DNA of 64,000 bases from Ga0077555 sp964500805 (GTDB lineage Bacteria > Pseudomonadota > Alphaproteobacteria > Rhizobiales > Hyphomicrobiaceae). The position numbers were made by a program, and so were the translations under genes. The notes under the pieces are model-generated. The model saw only the letters and a list, made by a program, of their open reading frames with translations, did not search any database and had not been told where the DNA came from. Positions 1 through 9,055 of this stretch are shown here, one piece after another. Where the stretch lies: assembly GCA_964500805.1 (NCBI GenBank), contig CAZCQH010000006.1, positions 62,001-126,000 of the forward strand, read 5' to 3'. The first letter of the stretch is position 1. Each line of letters starts with the position of its first letter.

Positions 1-1004
1 AAGGAGCCGGCAGCCGGTGCCGCGGTAGCCGTCGCGGAGGCTGCGGCTGCAGGAGATTTGCCGTCTTCGCTTAGACTATTCAGGAACTTCTTGTCCGTAT
101 GGGCCACGTCCTTGCCGCCGGACTCAATGGGCTTGACTTTGGCAGGTGCTTTGTCGGCCTTCACAATCGGCGGATTGACGGTCCCCTTGCTGCCGCCAAG
201 CATGCGATAGCCGTAGGCGAGCCCGCCGCCTACCGCGATGGCGCCAACCAACGCTGCAACAACCACGGAAGCGCGAGGACCGCGCCGGCTTTCCGGCTCG
301 TCGTCCTGAAAATCCTCAATCTCAGAGTGATCGCCTGATCCCTGCAAGTCGTATTCGTGCGGGTGCTGGGCGTAGCCAGCCTGGCCAGGCTGCTGCTGAG
401 CGTAGTGGTCCAAATTGTAAGCTTGATCGGTTGCGTGGTCTGGCCATTGCGCGTATCGCGCTTCAAGGGCGTTTTGGTGACCTGCATATCCGAACTGATG
501 CGGGTCATGATAGCCGCCGGGCTGAGCTGCGTGGTCTTGCTGCCCCTGCGCCGGATAGGCGTGCGTGTGCCCGAAATCGCCGTGGGCCCAGCCCTGTTGG
601 GGCGGTTGCTGATAGGCAGCAGACGTCTGCGGCTGTGCAAAAGTTTGACCGAACGCCTGCGCATCGCCACGCGGTACCTGTGGGAACGCACGGAAGTCTC
701 GTTCGTGCCCGTTTGCCCAATCCTGACGCGGCTGGATGGCTGCCGGTTGATGCGGCCTCTGCTGATAGAGTTCTTCAAGAGGCGCGAAGCCTTGATGGTG
801 CTGCACCTGCTGGCCGTGGCTGGGCTGATCCTGCGCGTAGGATTGCGGCAGCGCACCCGATTGCTCAGGCTGACGCGCCTGTGGCCAGTGGGCTTGAGTC
901 GGCAGCTGCTCGTCGCGTTCTGCCGGAGCGCCTTTGCCGGCCATCTCGGGTCGCATCCACGACGGCGGTGCCATCGTATGTGGGGTACGGTTCGACCCTG
1001 CCAT
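1..1004 (-). CDS. SPOR-type envelope protein, N-terminal part (runs off the left edge)
   Basis: The reading frame is open from an ATG at 1004 to the window edge (334 codons, no stop), so the C-terminus is missing. Residues 1-240 are very rich in Gln, His and Pro and probably disordered and cytoplasmic. Residues about 244-266 form one membrane segment, and an Ala/Lys/Thr-rich periplasmic linker follows. A GGGAAAG-like ribosome site precedes the ATG. In Rhizobiales the gene after dgt and argS is normally a SPOR-domain protein that binds denuded peptidoglycan at division sites, and this topology fits. The SPOR domain itself lies outside the window, so the name rests on gene order and architecture. 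Confidence 0.7.
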   Translation of the reverse strand, partial: MAGSNRTPHTMAPPSWMRPEMAGKGAPAERDEQLPTQAHWPQARQPEQSGALPQSYAQDQPSHGQQVQHHQGFAPLEELYQQRPHQPAAIQPRQDWANGHERDFRAFPQVPRGDAQAFGQTFAQPQTSAAYQQPPQQGWAHGDFGHTHAYPAQGQQDHAAQPGGYHDPHQFGYAGHQNALEARYAQWPDHATDQAYNLDHYAQQQPGQAGYAQHPHEYDLQGSGDHSEIEDFQDDEPESRRGPRASVVVAALVGAIAVGGGLAYGYRMLGGSKGTVNPPIVKADKAPAKVKPIESGGKDVAHTDKKFLNSLSEDGKSPAAAASATATAAPAAGS

Positions 1005-1079
1005 AGCTTCTTTCCCTTCGACGCGACATCCTGGTCCCTAATGCCCGCGGGAACAGGACGGTATTGCGATTCGCCCGCA

Positions 1080-2846
1080 TTATCGCATCACACGAGGGGC
1101 TTCGACTCCCAGGATTGCGAGACCTGAGGCCAAGACCTGTGCAAAAGCACCGACCAATGCGAGCCGTGCAATAGTCAGAGTCCGATCGTTAGTCTGGATA
1201 AAGCGCAAATGTGGCGAATCATTGCCCCTTGTCCAATGGGCATGAAATGCTGATGCCAAATCATGGAGATAGAACGCGACGCGGTGCGGTTCGTGTGCAA
1301 TCGCCGCACCGTGGATAACGCGTGGGAAAAGGGCCATCCGCCTGAGGAGATCGAGCTCGGTCGGGTCCGAGAGGAGCTCGACGCGCGCGCCGTCCAGGAC
1401 CTTCGGATCTCCGACGGCATCTATGTCTGGAAACGCCTCCTTCGCATTGCGGAAGATCGAGTACGCTCGTGCGTGACCATACTGCACGTAGAACACTGGA
1501 TTTTCCCTGGACTGCTCGATCACCTTGGCAAGATCGAAATCAAGCGTCGCGTCATTCTTTCGGAACAGCATCATGAAGCGCACGGGATCACGGCCGACCT
1601 CGTCCACGACCTCCCGAAGGGTGACGAAAGTGCCGGCGCGCTTAGACATCTTCACCGGCTCGCCAGCCCGAAGCAGGCGAACCAATTGACACACTTTGAT
1701 ATCGAGATCGGCGTTGCCATCGGATAACGCCTTCACGGCCGCCTGCATACGCTTGACGTAACCGGAATGATCTGCACCGAAAACGTTGATCAGGTGGCGA
1801 AACCCGCGGTTGAGTTTGTTGCGGTGATAGGCGATATCCGCGGCGAAATACGTGTAGCTGCCGTCCGACTTCATCAGCGCCCGATCAACGTCGTCGCCAA
1901 AGTCTGTCGCCTTGAAGAGCGTCTGTTCACGTTCCTCCCAGTCGTCTGCCTCGTGCCCTTTGGGCCGCTCAAGGCGTCCTTGGAAGACCAATCCCCTCGC
2001 CTTGAGCTCCTCGACCGTCTGCGCTACCTCATCGCTATCACCAGCCGTCAGGGATCGTTCGGAGAAGAACACGTCGTGACGCACGTTGAGGGCTGCGAGA
2101 TCATCCCTGATCATCGCCAGCATGGCGTCGATTGCCGTCGCCCGCACGTCGGGAAGCCAGTCGGTCTCAGGCTTGTCGAGCAGCTCCTTGCCATACGTCT
2201 TCGCGAGTGCCTCGCCAACTGGCTTTAGATAATCGCCAGGATAGAGACCCTCGGGAATATTGCCGATCGTCTGGCCCAGCGCCTCGCGATAGCGCAGGTA
2301 GGCCGAACGCGCGAGCACGTCGACCTGCGCGCCTGCGTCATTGATGTAGTACTCCCGCGTCACACGATAACCGGCGAAGCTGAGCAGGTTCGCCAGCGCA
2401 TCCCCGAAAACGGCTCCGCGACAATGGCCGACGTGCATAGGTCCCGTCGGATTGGCTGAGACGTATTCGACGTTGATCGGCTCGCCATTGCCAATAATGG
2501 CACGGCCAAAGCCCGCACCTTCTCTGAGGATCGACGGTATCACGGACTGCCAAGCCTTGGCTTCGAGCGTGATGTTGAGAAATCCGGGCCCAGCGACCTC
2601 AAGGCTTTTGAAGCCGGGTTCGGAGGAAAGCTTCCCTTTCAACTTCTCAGCAATTTCTCGGGGTTTCATGCGTGCAGGCTTGGCGAGCACCATGGCGGCA
2701 TTGGTTGCAACATCGCCATGCGCGGGATCGCGTGTGGGCTCGACGTCGACAGATACGCTCGCGATGCCGGCAGGCAGTGTCCCATCCGCCTCGAGTGCGA
2801 CGAGTGCGGCGGCAATGCGTTCCTCAACGTGCTGGAACACGTTCAT
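1080..2846 (-). CDS. argS: Arginyl-tRNA synthetase
   Basis: Class I aminoacyl-tRNA synthetase that charges tRNA-Arg in the cytoplasm; 588 aa, normal length. The HIGH-type motif is HVGH at residues 138-141, inside ANPTGPMHVGH. The KMSK loop is at about residue 400 (VKMSKRAGT). The N-terminal part is the tRNA-binding Add-1 domain and the C-terminal helical region is the DALR anticodon-binding domain. A GAGGAAA ribosome site lies just before the ATG. It sits 69 nt after dgt and 75 nt before the SPOR-type gene on the same strand, so the three probably form one operon. Confidence 0.97.
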   Translation of the reverse strand: MNVFQHVEERIAAALVALEADGTLPAGIASVSVDVEPTRDPAHGDVATNAAMVLAKPARMKPREIAEKLKGKLSSEPGFKSLEVAGPGFLNITLEAKAWQSVIPSILREGAGFGRAIIGNGEPINVEYVSANPTGPMHVGHCRGAVFGDALANLLSFAGYRVTREYYINDAGAQVDVLARSAYLRYREALGQTIGNIPEGLYPGDYLKPVGEALAKTYGKELLDKPETDWLPDVRATAIDAMLAMIRDDLAALNVRHDVFFSERSLTAGDSDEVAQTVEELKARGLVFQGRLERPKGHEADDWEEREQTLFKATDFGDDVDRALMKSDGSYTYFAADIAYHRNKLNRGFRHLINVFGADHSGYVKRMQAAVKALSDGNADLDIKVCQLVRLLRAGEPVKMSKRAGTFVTLREVVDEVGRDPVRFMMLFRKNDATLDFDLAKVIEQSRENPVFYVQYGHARAYSIFRNAKEAFPDIDAVGDPKVLDGARVELLSDPTELDLLRRMALFPRVIHGAAIAHEPHRVAFYLHDLASAFHAHWTRGNDSPHLRFIQTNDRTLTIARLALVGAFAQVLASGLAILGVEAPRVMR

Positions 2847-2915
2847 GCGTTTCCTCGAGCCGATCCAAAAGCCTGCAGGAAATGGGCCGGAGAAGCGCCG
2901 GCAAGCCGGGCCCGC

Positions 2916-4136
2916 CTAGCCCAAATCCGGTGTAGCGTCAAACAACCGGCGGTGCTCCGCGATGGCGAAGCGATCGGTCATGCCGGCGATAAAATCAGCG
3001 ATGCTCCGTGCCCGCTCCGCTTCGTTGCAGCCACTCAATCCCGTTCCCCGGCTGTCAGGCAGAGACGAGGCATCCGAAAGGTACCGTTGGAAAAGGCCAG
3101 TCAGAACCGCCTCGGCATTGGACATGATGCGATCAATTCGCGGGTGCCGGTAGACGTTCTTGAACAGGAACGACTTCAGGCCGGTGAGACCCTCAGTCAT
3201 GGCATCAGAGAATGTGACCGTCGCCCGCTCCGCCCGGCGCAAATCGTTAGGATGCCTTGCATCGATTCCAGCCAGTCGACTGCGTGTCTCGGCAACACAA
3301 TCGGCGATCATGGCCGTGATCATGCGGCGGTTGACCTCATAGATTTGCCTGCGGTGCTCGGTTGTCGCCGACCCGGTCAACACATCGCTCACGAAACGGC
3401 CAACAAGCGGTACATCCACGAGGTCATCGATTGACAGGAGCCCTGCGCGCAGCCCGTCGTCGATGTCGTGGTTGTGCCAAGCAATATCATCTGCGATTGC
3501 GGCGACCTGAGCTTCCGCCGAGGCAAACTGGTCGAGAGCCAGGTGCTTTGCAAGGCCGACAGCTTGTACTGTACGTAACAGGATCTGGTCCGGTTCGCCG
3601 CCGCGAGCATGGTCACCGATCAATGGACCGTTGTGCTTCACCAAGCCCTCAAGCGTCTCGAACGACAGGTTAAGCCCGTCGAATGCGGCATACTTGCGCT
3701 CAAGCAGGGTCACGACCCGCAGGCTTTGCGCGTTGTGATCAAAACCGCCGAATTCGACCATGGCACGATCCAGCGCGCGTTCGCCCGCGTGTCCAAACGG
3801 GGGGTGGCCCAAATCGTGCGCGAGTGCGAGCGCCTCAGCCAGATCCTCGTCGAGGTAAAGCAATCGTGCTATGGACCGGGCAATCTGGGCCACCTCGAGA
3901 CTGTGTGTGAGGCGGCTTCGGTAGTGGTCGCCCTCGTGAAATAAGAACACTTGGGTCTTGTAATTGAGCCGTCGGAACGCAGTTGCATGGACGATCCGGT
4001 CACGGTCACGCTGGAACGGCGAGCGCATCGGGCAGTGCGGCTCAGATACGAGCCGTCCGCGGCTCTGTCCGGCATCGGCAGCGTAGACAGCGACCGGACG
4101 CCGGGCCGAGATCCATTGCAGCTGTTGCTCTTGCAT
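2916..4136 (-). CDS. dgt: dGTP triphosphohydrolase-like HD protein
   Basis: HD-superfamily phosphohydrolase that converts dNTPs (classically dGTP) to the nucleoside and triphosphate. Metal-binding residues are visible: His78 in LTHSLEV and the HD pair at 107-108 in AHDLGHPPFGHAGE. The family hallmark RDRDRIVHATAFRRL precedes them. I chose the ATG at 4136, giving 406 aa, the usual length of the alphaproteobacterial type. An upstream ATG at 4208 would add 24 residues but has no ribosome site. It is first of the dgt-argS-SPOR gene set, an order typical of Rhizobiales. Confidence 0.93.
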   Translation of the reverse strand: MQEQQLQWISARRPVAVYAADAGQSRGRLVSEPHCPMRSPFQRDRDRIVHATAFRRLNYKTQVFLFHEGDHYRSRLTHSLEVAQIARSIARLLYLDEDLAEALALAHDLGHPPFGHAGERALDRAMVEFGGFDHNAQSLRVVTLLERKYAAFDGLNLSFETLEGLVKHNGPLIGDHARGGEPDQILLRTVQAVGLAKHLALDQFASAEAQVAAIADDIAWHNHDIDDGLRAGLLSIDDLVDVPLVGRFVSDVLTGSATTEHRRQIYEVNRRMITAMIADCVAETRSRLAGIDARHPNDLRRAERATVTFSDAMTEGLTGLKSFLFKNVYRHPRIDRIMSNAEAVLTGLFQRYLSDASSLPDSRGTGLSGCNEAERARSIADFIAGMTDRFAIAEHRRLFDATPDLG

Positions 4137-4310
4137 TCTCAGGCCTATTCCCAAGACGGAGTGGAGCGACCCCGAAGCACGAGCCTTGCGGCTCGGTGGC
4201 GAAGCCATCGATCGCCACAGCGCGAATTGACATCTAACTCCGTCACCATATCTAAATAAGGTGAGTCGCGGCGAACAGGAGTCTGCGGCCTATGTTCACG
4301 AGAGGTTCGC

Positions 4311-4646
4311 ATGGATGTGACTAACGACGTGACTGTCACAGAACGCGCCGCGCGCCGCCTCAATGAAATCGCACGGAACGAGCCGTCCAATCCGATGCTA
4401 CGGATCAGCGTCGAGGGGGGCGGCTGCTCAGGCTTCCAGTACAAGTTCGATCTTGTCGGCCGGACCGAGCCGGACGACATCGTGATCGAGCGGGAAGGCG
4501 CGCGGGTCGTGATCGACCCAGTCTCGATCGCCTACCTTAGCGGCTCTGAAATCGATTTTGTCGACGACTTGATTGGAGCGGCTTTCAGAATAACGAATCC
4601 GAATGCCACCGCTTCCTGCGGCTGCGGGACGAGCTTTTCGATCTAA
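4311..4646 (+). CDS. erpA: A-type iron-sulfur carrier, ErpA family
   Basis: HesB/IscA-type carrier that takes a nascent Fe-S cluster and hands it to apoproteins. The three cluster-binding cysteines are all present: Cys39 (GGGCSGFQY) and Cys103/Cys105 in the C-terminal CGCGTSF. Length 111 aa is normal. A GAGAGG ribosome site lies ahead of the ATG. It is divergent from dgt across about 174 nt, an arrangement common in Rhizobiales, where erpA sits back to back with dgt. The choice of ErpA rather than IscA or SufA comes from this context and from the absence of isc/suf genes next to it. Confidence 0.9.
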   Translation: MDVTNDVTVTERAARRLNEIARNEPSNPMLRISVEGGGCSGFQYKFDLVGRTEPDDIVIEREGARVVIDPVSIAYLSGSEIDFVDDLIGAAFRITNPNATASCGCGTSFSI

Positions 4647-4660
4647 CGGCGTCCCGCACG

Positions 4661-5035
4661 TCAGTGCCAGCCCTGCGGCGTCAGATAGAACCAACCAAAG
4701 ACCAAGGCCAGTACGGCGACTGGCGTGCTCGCAAACGCAAAGGCGAGCGGGAATCTTGCCGTCTTGAGCGAGATCCAAGCACCGAAAATTCCGATTAGTG
4801 GCCACAGCCAGAGCACCACGAATGGATAGCGGAAGATATCCTCGTAGCTGCTGCCGCGATAGACAGGGACCCAGGTGGCCCAGGAGAGCGGCTCGGATAC
4901 GAAGAGCTCGACCAGCCTCCACGAGAAAAGGATCACGAACGAGAACGTCGCGTTGGCAACCATGAGGCCAACCAGCGTTAACGGCGTCCTCTTGTAGATG
5001 ACTGGCGCTTCGTCGTTTGCGTAGCTGATCGACAT
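4661..5035 (-). CDS. Small integral membrane protein of unknown function
   Basis: A 124-aa protein with three hydrophobic segments, at roughly residues 22-42, 70-92 and 98-118. The middle one is Trp/Leu rich (VVLWLWPLIGIFGAW). I recognise no catalytic motif. The ATG at 5035 is chosen over a TTG eight codons upstream. It converges with erpA, leaving 14 nt. Similar short proteins occur next to erpA in related genomes as far as I recall, but the function is unknown. Confidence 0.7.
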   Translation of the reverse strand: MSISYANDEAPVIYKRTPLTLVGLMVANATFSFVILFSWRLVELFVSEPLSWATWVPVYRGSSYEDIFRYPFVVLWLWPLIGIFGAWISLKTARFPLAFAFASTPVAVLALVFGWFYLTPQGWH

Positions 5036-5059
5036 AGCCGGGGTTCCCGCAGCCTTCAA

Positions 5060-5541
5060 TCAAGACACGGTTTATGTTTCAGTCTTAACAACACACGGTA
5101 GGCGTATTGAGTTAACGAACGCCTAAACCGGGCAGGCAAATCCGGACCCGGTAGTTTAGACTGCATGCGCGCGAAAGGCAGCACGGAGCGGACAGGGGCA
5201 CGCCCGCTCCATGCCGACGCGCGTTGGTGGGCGCGCGCACTCCGGAGGTCCTGGGTAGTGCCGCCGGAGAGAGCAGGAAACCTCATCGCAAAGGATTGCG
5301 TGATGCGCCCTGTTCATGAATTGCAATTTGCAGCAAATTTTTGCGGTTGTCCGCTGTAGACAAAAATCGAATTTAAATATCCGTCAAAACGGTCAACTAG
5401 TCTCGGCCTTGACAACGATTTGCAAACGTTTGGCCTATTTGTTCACCATTCGGGCAGATCAGAGATGAAATAAGCTTTTTGTTTATTTTTCTCGTATTTC
5501 AATGCCGCCACGGCCTTTAACTCGTCTCGAGGCGTTCGATC
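5060..5541. other. AT-rich intergenic region before the TadE genes
   Basis: No convincing gene. From about 5330 onward the stretch is clearly poorer in GC than its surroundings, with runs of A and T, and contains a TTGACA at about 5410 without a well-placed -10. It most probably holds the promoter and leader of the pilus genes that start at 5542. Confidence 0.4.
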
Positions 5542-6117
5542 ATGATTTGGCGAATTCAGCCGGCACAGCTGGCATCAGGCAATGCCGTGAGGATATTGCG
5601 CCGGCTCAAGTCAAACGAAGACGGCGTCACCATGATCGAATTCGCGATGGTGGTCGGGCCGTTCCTGATGTTCCTGTTCGGCATCATCGCCGTAGGCCTC
5701 TTCTTCTTTACGACCTTCACACTCGAGAATGCGGTGGAACAGGCGGCCCGCCTAATCCGCACTGGACAGGCCCAGCAGTCAGAACTCACAGGAGCGCAGT
5801 TCAAGCAGAAAGTCTGCGACCACGTTCCACAGAGTATCGATTGCCAGGGCAAAGTGTTCGTCAACGTCAAAAGCTTCGCAAACAGTGCCGACATTTCACC
5901 CGACGACATACCGCAATGCTTGGACAACTCTGGCGCCCTGAAAACTTCCGCCGACTATGTCCCGGGCGGCGCCAGTGTGATCGTGCTCGTCTGGGCCTGC
6001 TACGAGTGGGAAATGGCGAAATTTCCATTCCTCAACCTCGGCAACATGGCCAATGGCTCACGTCTTATTCAGGCCACGACAACGTTCCGGACCGAGCCGT
6101 TCACGAACCCGAATTGA
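5542..6117 (+). CDS. TadE-like pilus assembly protein
   Basis: Pseudopilin-like minor component of Tad/Flp pilus systems. The N-terminal basic stretch is followed by the TadE hallmark: GVTMIEFAMVVGPFLMFLFG and a long hydrophobic helix (about residues 30-57). The Glu of the pseudopilin-type helix is present in TMIEFA. Three cysteines in the soluble part may form disulfides. Length is 191 aa. The next gene, 14 nt downstream, is a second protein of the same type, so the two form an operon. The main tad genes (cpaABC, tadABC, flp) are not in the window. Confidence 0.85.
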   Translation: MIWRIQPAQLASGNAVRILRRLKSNEDGVTMIEFAMVVGPFLMFLFGIIAVGLFFFTTFTLENAVEQAARLIRTGQAQQSELTGAQFKQKVCDHVPQSIDCQGKVFVNVKSFANSADISPDDIPQCLDNSGALKTSADYVPGGASVIVLVWACYEWEMAKFPFLNLGNMANGSRLIQATTTFRTEPFTNPN

Positions 6118-6131
6118 CAGGAAGATCTGAC

Positions 6132-6746
6132 ATGGTGACCCAGCTCAGCCAAAGGATTGCCCGAAACGCGGCCAGCCTCGCGCGCCGGATTCGCCGTGAT
6201 GATCGCGGGATTGCCGCGGTCGAGTTCGGGTTGATCGCGCCAATAATGTTTATGCTGTTCGTCGGCTCGGTCGAGTTCAGCCAGGCCCTGACCGTCGACC
6301 GCCGCGTGACTCAGGCGGCGAGTTCGACTGCCGACCTCGTCGCGCGGGCCCCGGCCGAAGGCCTGACAGAGCAGGAGGTCGATGGTCACCTCAAGATCAT
6401 CGAGCAATTGATCTCGCCGTACGATCTCACCCGCCTCACGGTGAATATTTATAGCGTGAAGGCACAGAACAATAACGGCAACCTGCAGTACAGGGTCAGT
6501 TGGTCGCGCGACAACCACGGTGGGACGCCGATGGTGACGGGCGCCGATTACCAGGGCATGCCGAGCGCACTATTGACGGCTGGTGAGAGCGTCATCATCG
6601 GCCATTCGAAATACAATTATGTGCCGCTGATCTTCAACTACTTTATCAAGAACGCGTTCGATCTCGAGGAGAAATTCTATCTGAAACCTCGCAATTCGAG
6701 CTGTGTGACGCTGCAGCCGACAAACTGCGTTACGCAAACCTTTTGA
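6132..6746 (+). CDS. Second TadE/TadG-like pilus assembly protein
   Basis: A 204-aa paralogue-type partner of the preceding gene: basic N-terminus, then GIAAVEFGLIAPIMFMLFVG (residues about 25-45), the TadE-type membrane helix with its conserved Glu. The body is extracytoplasmic with a C-terminal Cys pair (SSCVTLQPTNC). The frame stays open upstream to 5502, but that part overlaps the previous gene in another frame. The ATG at 6132 has the ribosome-site-like AGGAAG upstream and gives the expected N-terminus. In Rhizobiales such pairs often sit with a TadG-like vWA gene, absent here. Confidence 0.85.
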   Translation: MVTQLSQRIARNAASLARRIRRDDRGIAAVEFGLIAPIMFMLFVGSVEFSQALTVDRRVTQAASSTADLVARAPAEGLTEQEVDGHLKIIEQLISPYDLTRLTVNIYSVKAQNNNGNLQYRVSWSRDNHGGTPMVTGADYQGMPSALLTAGESVIIGHSKYNYVPLIFNYFIKNAFDLEEKFYLKPRNSSCVTLQPTNCVTQTF

Positions 6747-6815
6747 AAGATGTCAGCGCCCGGATGCAAGCTGGGCGCCCACCGTCATTGCGGCGGTGGT
6801 GCCGGCAATCGAACC

Positions 6816-6844
6816 TTGACGCTTGGGCGCCTCACGCCTATAGA
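6816..6844 (+). promoter_or_regulatory. Sigma70-type promoter of rpmB
   Basis: TTGACG at 6816-6821 and TATAGA at 6839-6844 are separated by exactly 17 nt, an excellent housekeeping promoter. It lies about 120 nt before the rpmB start codon, leaving a moderately long GC-rich leader. Not tested by experiment; read from the sequence. Confidence 0.7.
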
Positions 6845-6964
6845 GGCCGCGCTGGTCCCTGGGGCACCCTGGGGCCAAAACTATTTCCGCGATCATGAGC
6901 CTTGTCTCCGGCAGACCTCCAGGCTGTCGCCCCCGCCCGTGATTGCCTACCGGAGGAAAGATCG

Positions 6965-7252
6965 ATGACTAGGCGTTGTGAGCTGACCGGCAAGCTGCCG
7001 CTCGCGGGCCAACTGCGCAGCCACGCCGAGAACAAGACCAAGCGTGTGTTCCGGCCGAACCTGGTCAACGTCACGCTGATCAGCGATGCCCTGAAGCGGA
7101 AAGTTCGACTCCGGATCAGCGCTCATGCCCTGAAGTCGGTGGAGCATCGCGGCGGGCTCGACGCCTTCCTCGCCAAGGCCAGCGCCGAAGAGCTTTCGCC
7201 CAAGTGCCTGAAGCTCAAGCGAGAGATTCAGAAGCTCAAGGCCGCGGCCTAG
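6965..7252 (+). CDS. rpmB: 50S ribosomal protein L28
   Basis: Large-subunit ribosomal protein. It begins MTRRCELTGKLPLAGQ, the standard bacterial L28 start, and contains NKTKRVFRPNLVNVTL and the basic LRISAHALKSVEHRGG segment. Length 95 aa fits the alphaproteobacterial form. GGAGGAAAG, seven nt before the ATG, fixes the start; the open frame further upstream is not part of the gene. Monocistronic, with its own promoter at 6816. Confidence 0.96.
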   Translation: MTRRCELTGKLPLAGQLRSHAENKTKRVFRPNLVNVTLISDALKRKVRLRISAHALKSVEHRGGLDAFLAKASAEELSPKCLKLKREIQKLKAAA

Positions 7253-7320
7253 GTTCGTAGAGCGCGGACGCGGGGCTCGACGGTCCGATAGGCGACATAC
7301 CTGTTGCCTGCCCCGTGCGC

Positions 7321-8394
7321 TCAATCGCGCATGAATACGTAACGGCCCTTGCTGTCCTGGCGGCGCTCGGCTCGGCCTTCCGTCACTAAATGATGGGCGT
7401 GCGCCAGCGTCTCGGCAAAGGCGTGGCGGCCTTGGCCTTCCTCGACGGCTTTCTGGAACAAGCCCCGTGCCATTTGCATGGCGGTGGCGGGCTTTTCCAT
7501 CAAGTCCTCGAGGGCGGCGAGACGCAAATCGTGATGGTGTGCCAGCTCTTCCACACGTGTCAGCAGGCCAGTGAACGGCAATCCGTGCGAGGGAAGTACA
7601 AGGGTATCTGCGGGAAGCGAGCGAAAGCGGTCGAGGGAGGCCAAATACTCAGAGAGTGGATCGGCCTCCGGCTCCTGCGCGAAAACTCCGATCATGGGCG
7701 AGATCTTCGAGAGAATCTGGTCGCCGGCGATGAGGATCTTCTCGTCCTCGCACCAGAACGAGGCATGCTCGGCGGCGTGTCCGCCGCAGACCATTACCTC
7801 CCACGAGCGGCCGCCGAAGGTGAGCCTTTGGCCGTCGCGCAGACGCTGGAACGCGGTGGGCAGCGGCAGCATCTGCGCATTGGTGCGGCGGCGCTCCTCG
7901 CGGAAACTGTCGACAGTGATGTCGTCGACGCCGTGCGCGTTCATGAACTTCAGCGCATGCGGGCCGATAGGCGAGCGCGATTCATCGATGCGGACGGTCG
8001 CGGAGAGCCACTCCACCAGCGTGATGTGATAGGGGGCCCCGCCGGAGAGCTCGAACAGCCACCCGGCAAGGCCGACATGGTCCGTATGGCCATGGGTCGC
8101 CAGCTGGCGGACGATCGGCGCGCCGGAGAGGACGCCCTTGAACAGCTCGTCCCAGATCGCCCGGGCTGCTTTATTGGCGGTGCCCGTGTCGATGATAGTC
8201 CAGCCGTCCTGTTCGCGGATCAGCCAGCAGTTCACGTGGTTGAGGCGGAACGGTAAAGGCACCCGCGCCCAGAGAATGCCAGGCGCTACTTCGATGGTTT
8301 CGGCGCCCCTCGGGTGCTGCTCGTGCGGGTAGTGGATCGGGAGCGTCAAAGATCGGGCGGAGCGGCTGAGCGCGCTGCCGTGCGTTCCGTGCAT
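7321..8394 (-). CDS. Metallo-beta-lactamase-fold hydrolase
   Basis: A 357-aa MBL-fold protein. The zinc motif is HGHTDH at residues 101-106. Further metal ligands are likely in GGHAAEH (about residue 200) and the GDQIL Asp, and a C-terminal His lies in LPSHG. The last roughly 80 residues look like the winged-helix tail found in LACTB2-like and glyoxalase-II-like hydrolases. The ATG at 8394 is chosen because GGGGGA precedes it; the frame is open further upstream without such a site. It converges with rpmB. The substrate cannot be told; thioester, lactone or RNA hydrolysis are all known in this superfamily. Confidence 0.85.
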   Translation of the reverse strand: MHGTHGSALSRSARSLTLPIHYPHEQHPRGAETIEVAPGILWARVPLPFRLNHVNCWLIREQDGWTIIDTGTANKAARAIWDELFKGVLSGAPIVRQLATHGHTDHVGLAGWLFELSGGAPYHITLVEWLSATVRIDESRSPIGPHALKFMNAHGVDDITVDSFREERRRTNAQMLPLPTAFQRLRDGQRLTFGGRSWEVMVCGGHAAEHASFWCEDEKILIAGDQILSKISPMIGVFAQEPEADPLSEYLASLDRFRSLPADTLVLPSHGLPFTGLLTRVEELAHHHDLRLAALEDLMEKPATAMQMARGLFQKAVEEGQGRHAFAETLAHAHHLVTEGRAERRQDSKGRYVFMRD

Positions 8395-9055
8395 GGATCG
8401 TCCCCCGAACTTTTGCCGATTTTTCTGGGCCTTCACCTGTCCGGACAAGCAGATAGCGCACCTTGTTGTGCGTTGCCACAGTCGAGATGTCGTTGCGAAG
8501 GCCTTTGCACATGCAAAATGTGCATAGCCACGATCGGTCGGCAAAGCCTGGCCTGATGCTCGAACCCAGTTCGATGCTGAAAAAGCGGCGCGGACTGATT
8601 TCAGGCCTAACTGTCTCGAAACGCTTTAACTTTTGCGGGTTTTCTTCAGGCCCGTAGAAGGCCCCGCCGTTGCGTTCTAAGGCACCGTACAGAGGCGCGG
8701 TTGCGAGTGGCTACCCCCCTAGCCTCGAGCCCCGAAAACGCGCCAGAAGCGAAATTCGCCCATGACAAATCGATTTGTGCGTCAGACCCCCGGTCGCGGA
8801 TGACCTGCAATCCCTATCAACGCCCAGAATCCAGGCCGTCCAGCTCAAAGTTGATTCAGCAACCATTGGCCAGCATCGAGGCAGACCAAGCTGGCGCCGG
8901 CCGTATCCACCGCCCAATTTGACCGGATTCGCGACTAAGCCTAGAGAACAGTCGTCCGAACTTGAGCCACGATCGAGTTGTAGCGATCGCGCAGGGCGCG
9001 TGCGGGCCGGACTGTGAGTTCCAGGATCTGTGCAGCCACGGCCGAGACTGGGGCG
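8395..9055. other. Intergenic region of 661 bp upstream of murE-murF
   Basis: No convincing gene on either strand. It separates two divergent genes and must hold both promoters, but I find no clean -35/-10 pair. The only notable structure is the conserved element at 8669-8741, described separately. Confidence 0.5.
8669..8741 (+). repeat. Conserved structured intergenic element, copy 1
   Basis: Contains GTTGCGTTCTAAGG (8669-8682), 20 nt of unrelated sequence, then GCGAGTGGCTA, six C, TAGCC (8703-8724). GGCTA and TAGCC can pair with the C-run as loop. GCGTT (8672-8676) can close the element by pairing with AACGC (8737-8741). The same two blocks with the same 20-nt spacing recur at 50172. The orientation is read with the C-run on the + strand. 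It may be a small RNA, a leader RNA or a repeat; the sequence alone does not decide. Confidence 0.55.

Noticed and set aside
5405..5440. TTGACA at about 5410 as the promoter of the TadE genes
   Set aside because: The next -10-like TATTTG is 21 nt away, too far for a confident sigma70 promoter.
5502..6131. Upstream extension of the second TadE-like gene
   Set aside because: It overlaps the first TadE-like gene in another frame; the ATG at 6132 gives the expected family N-terminus.
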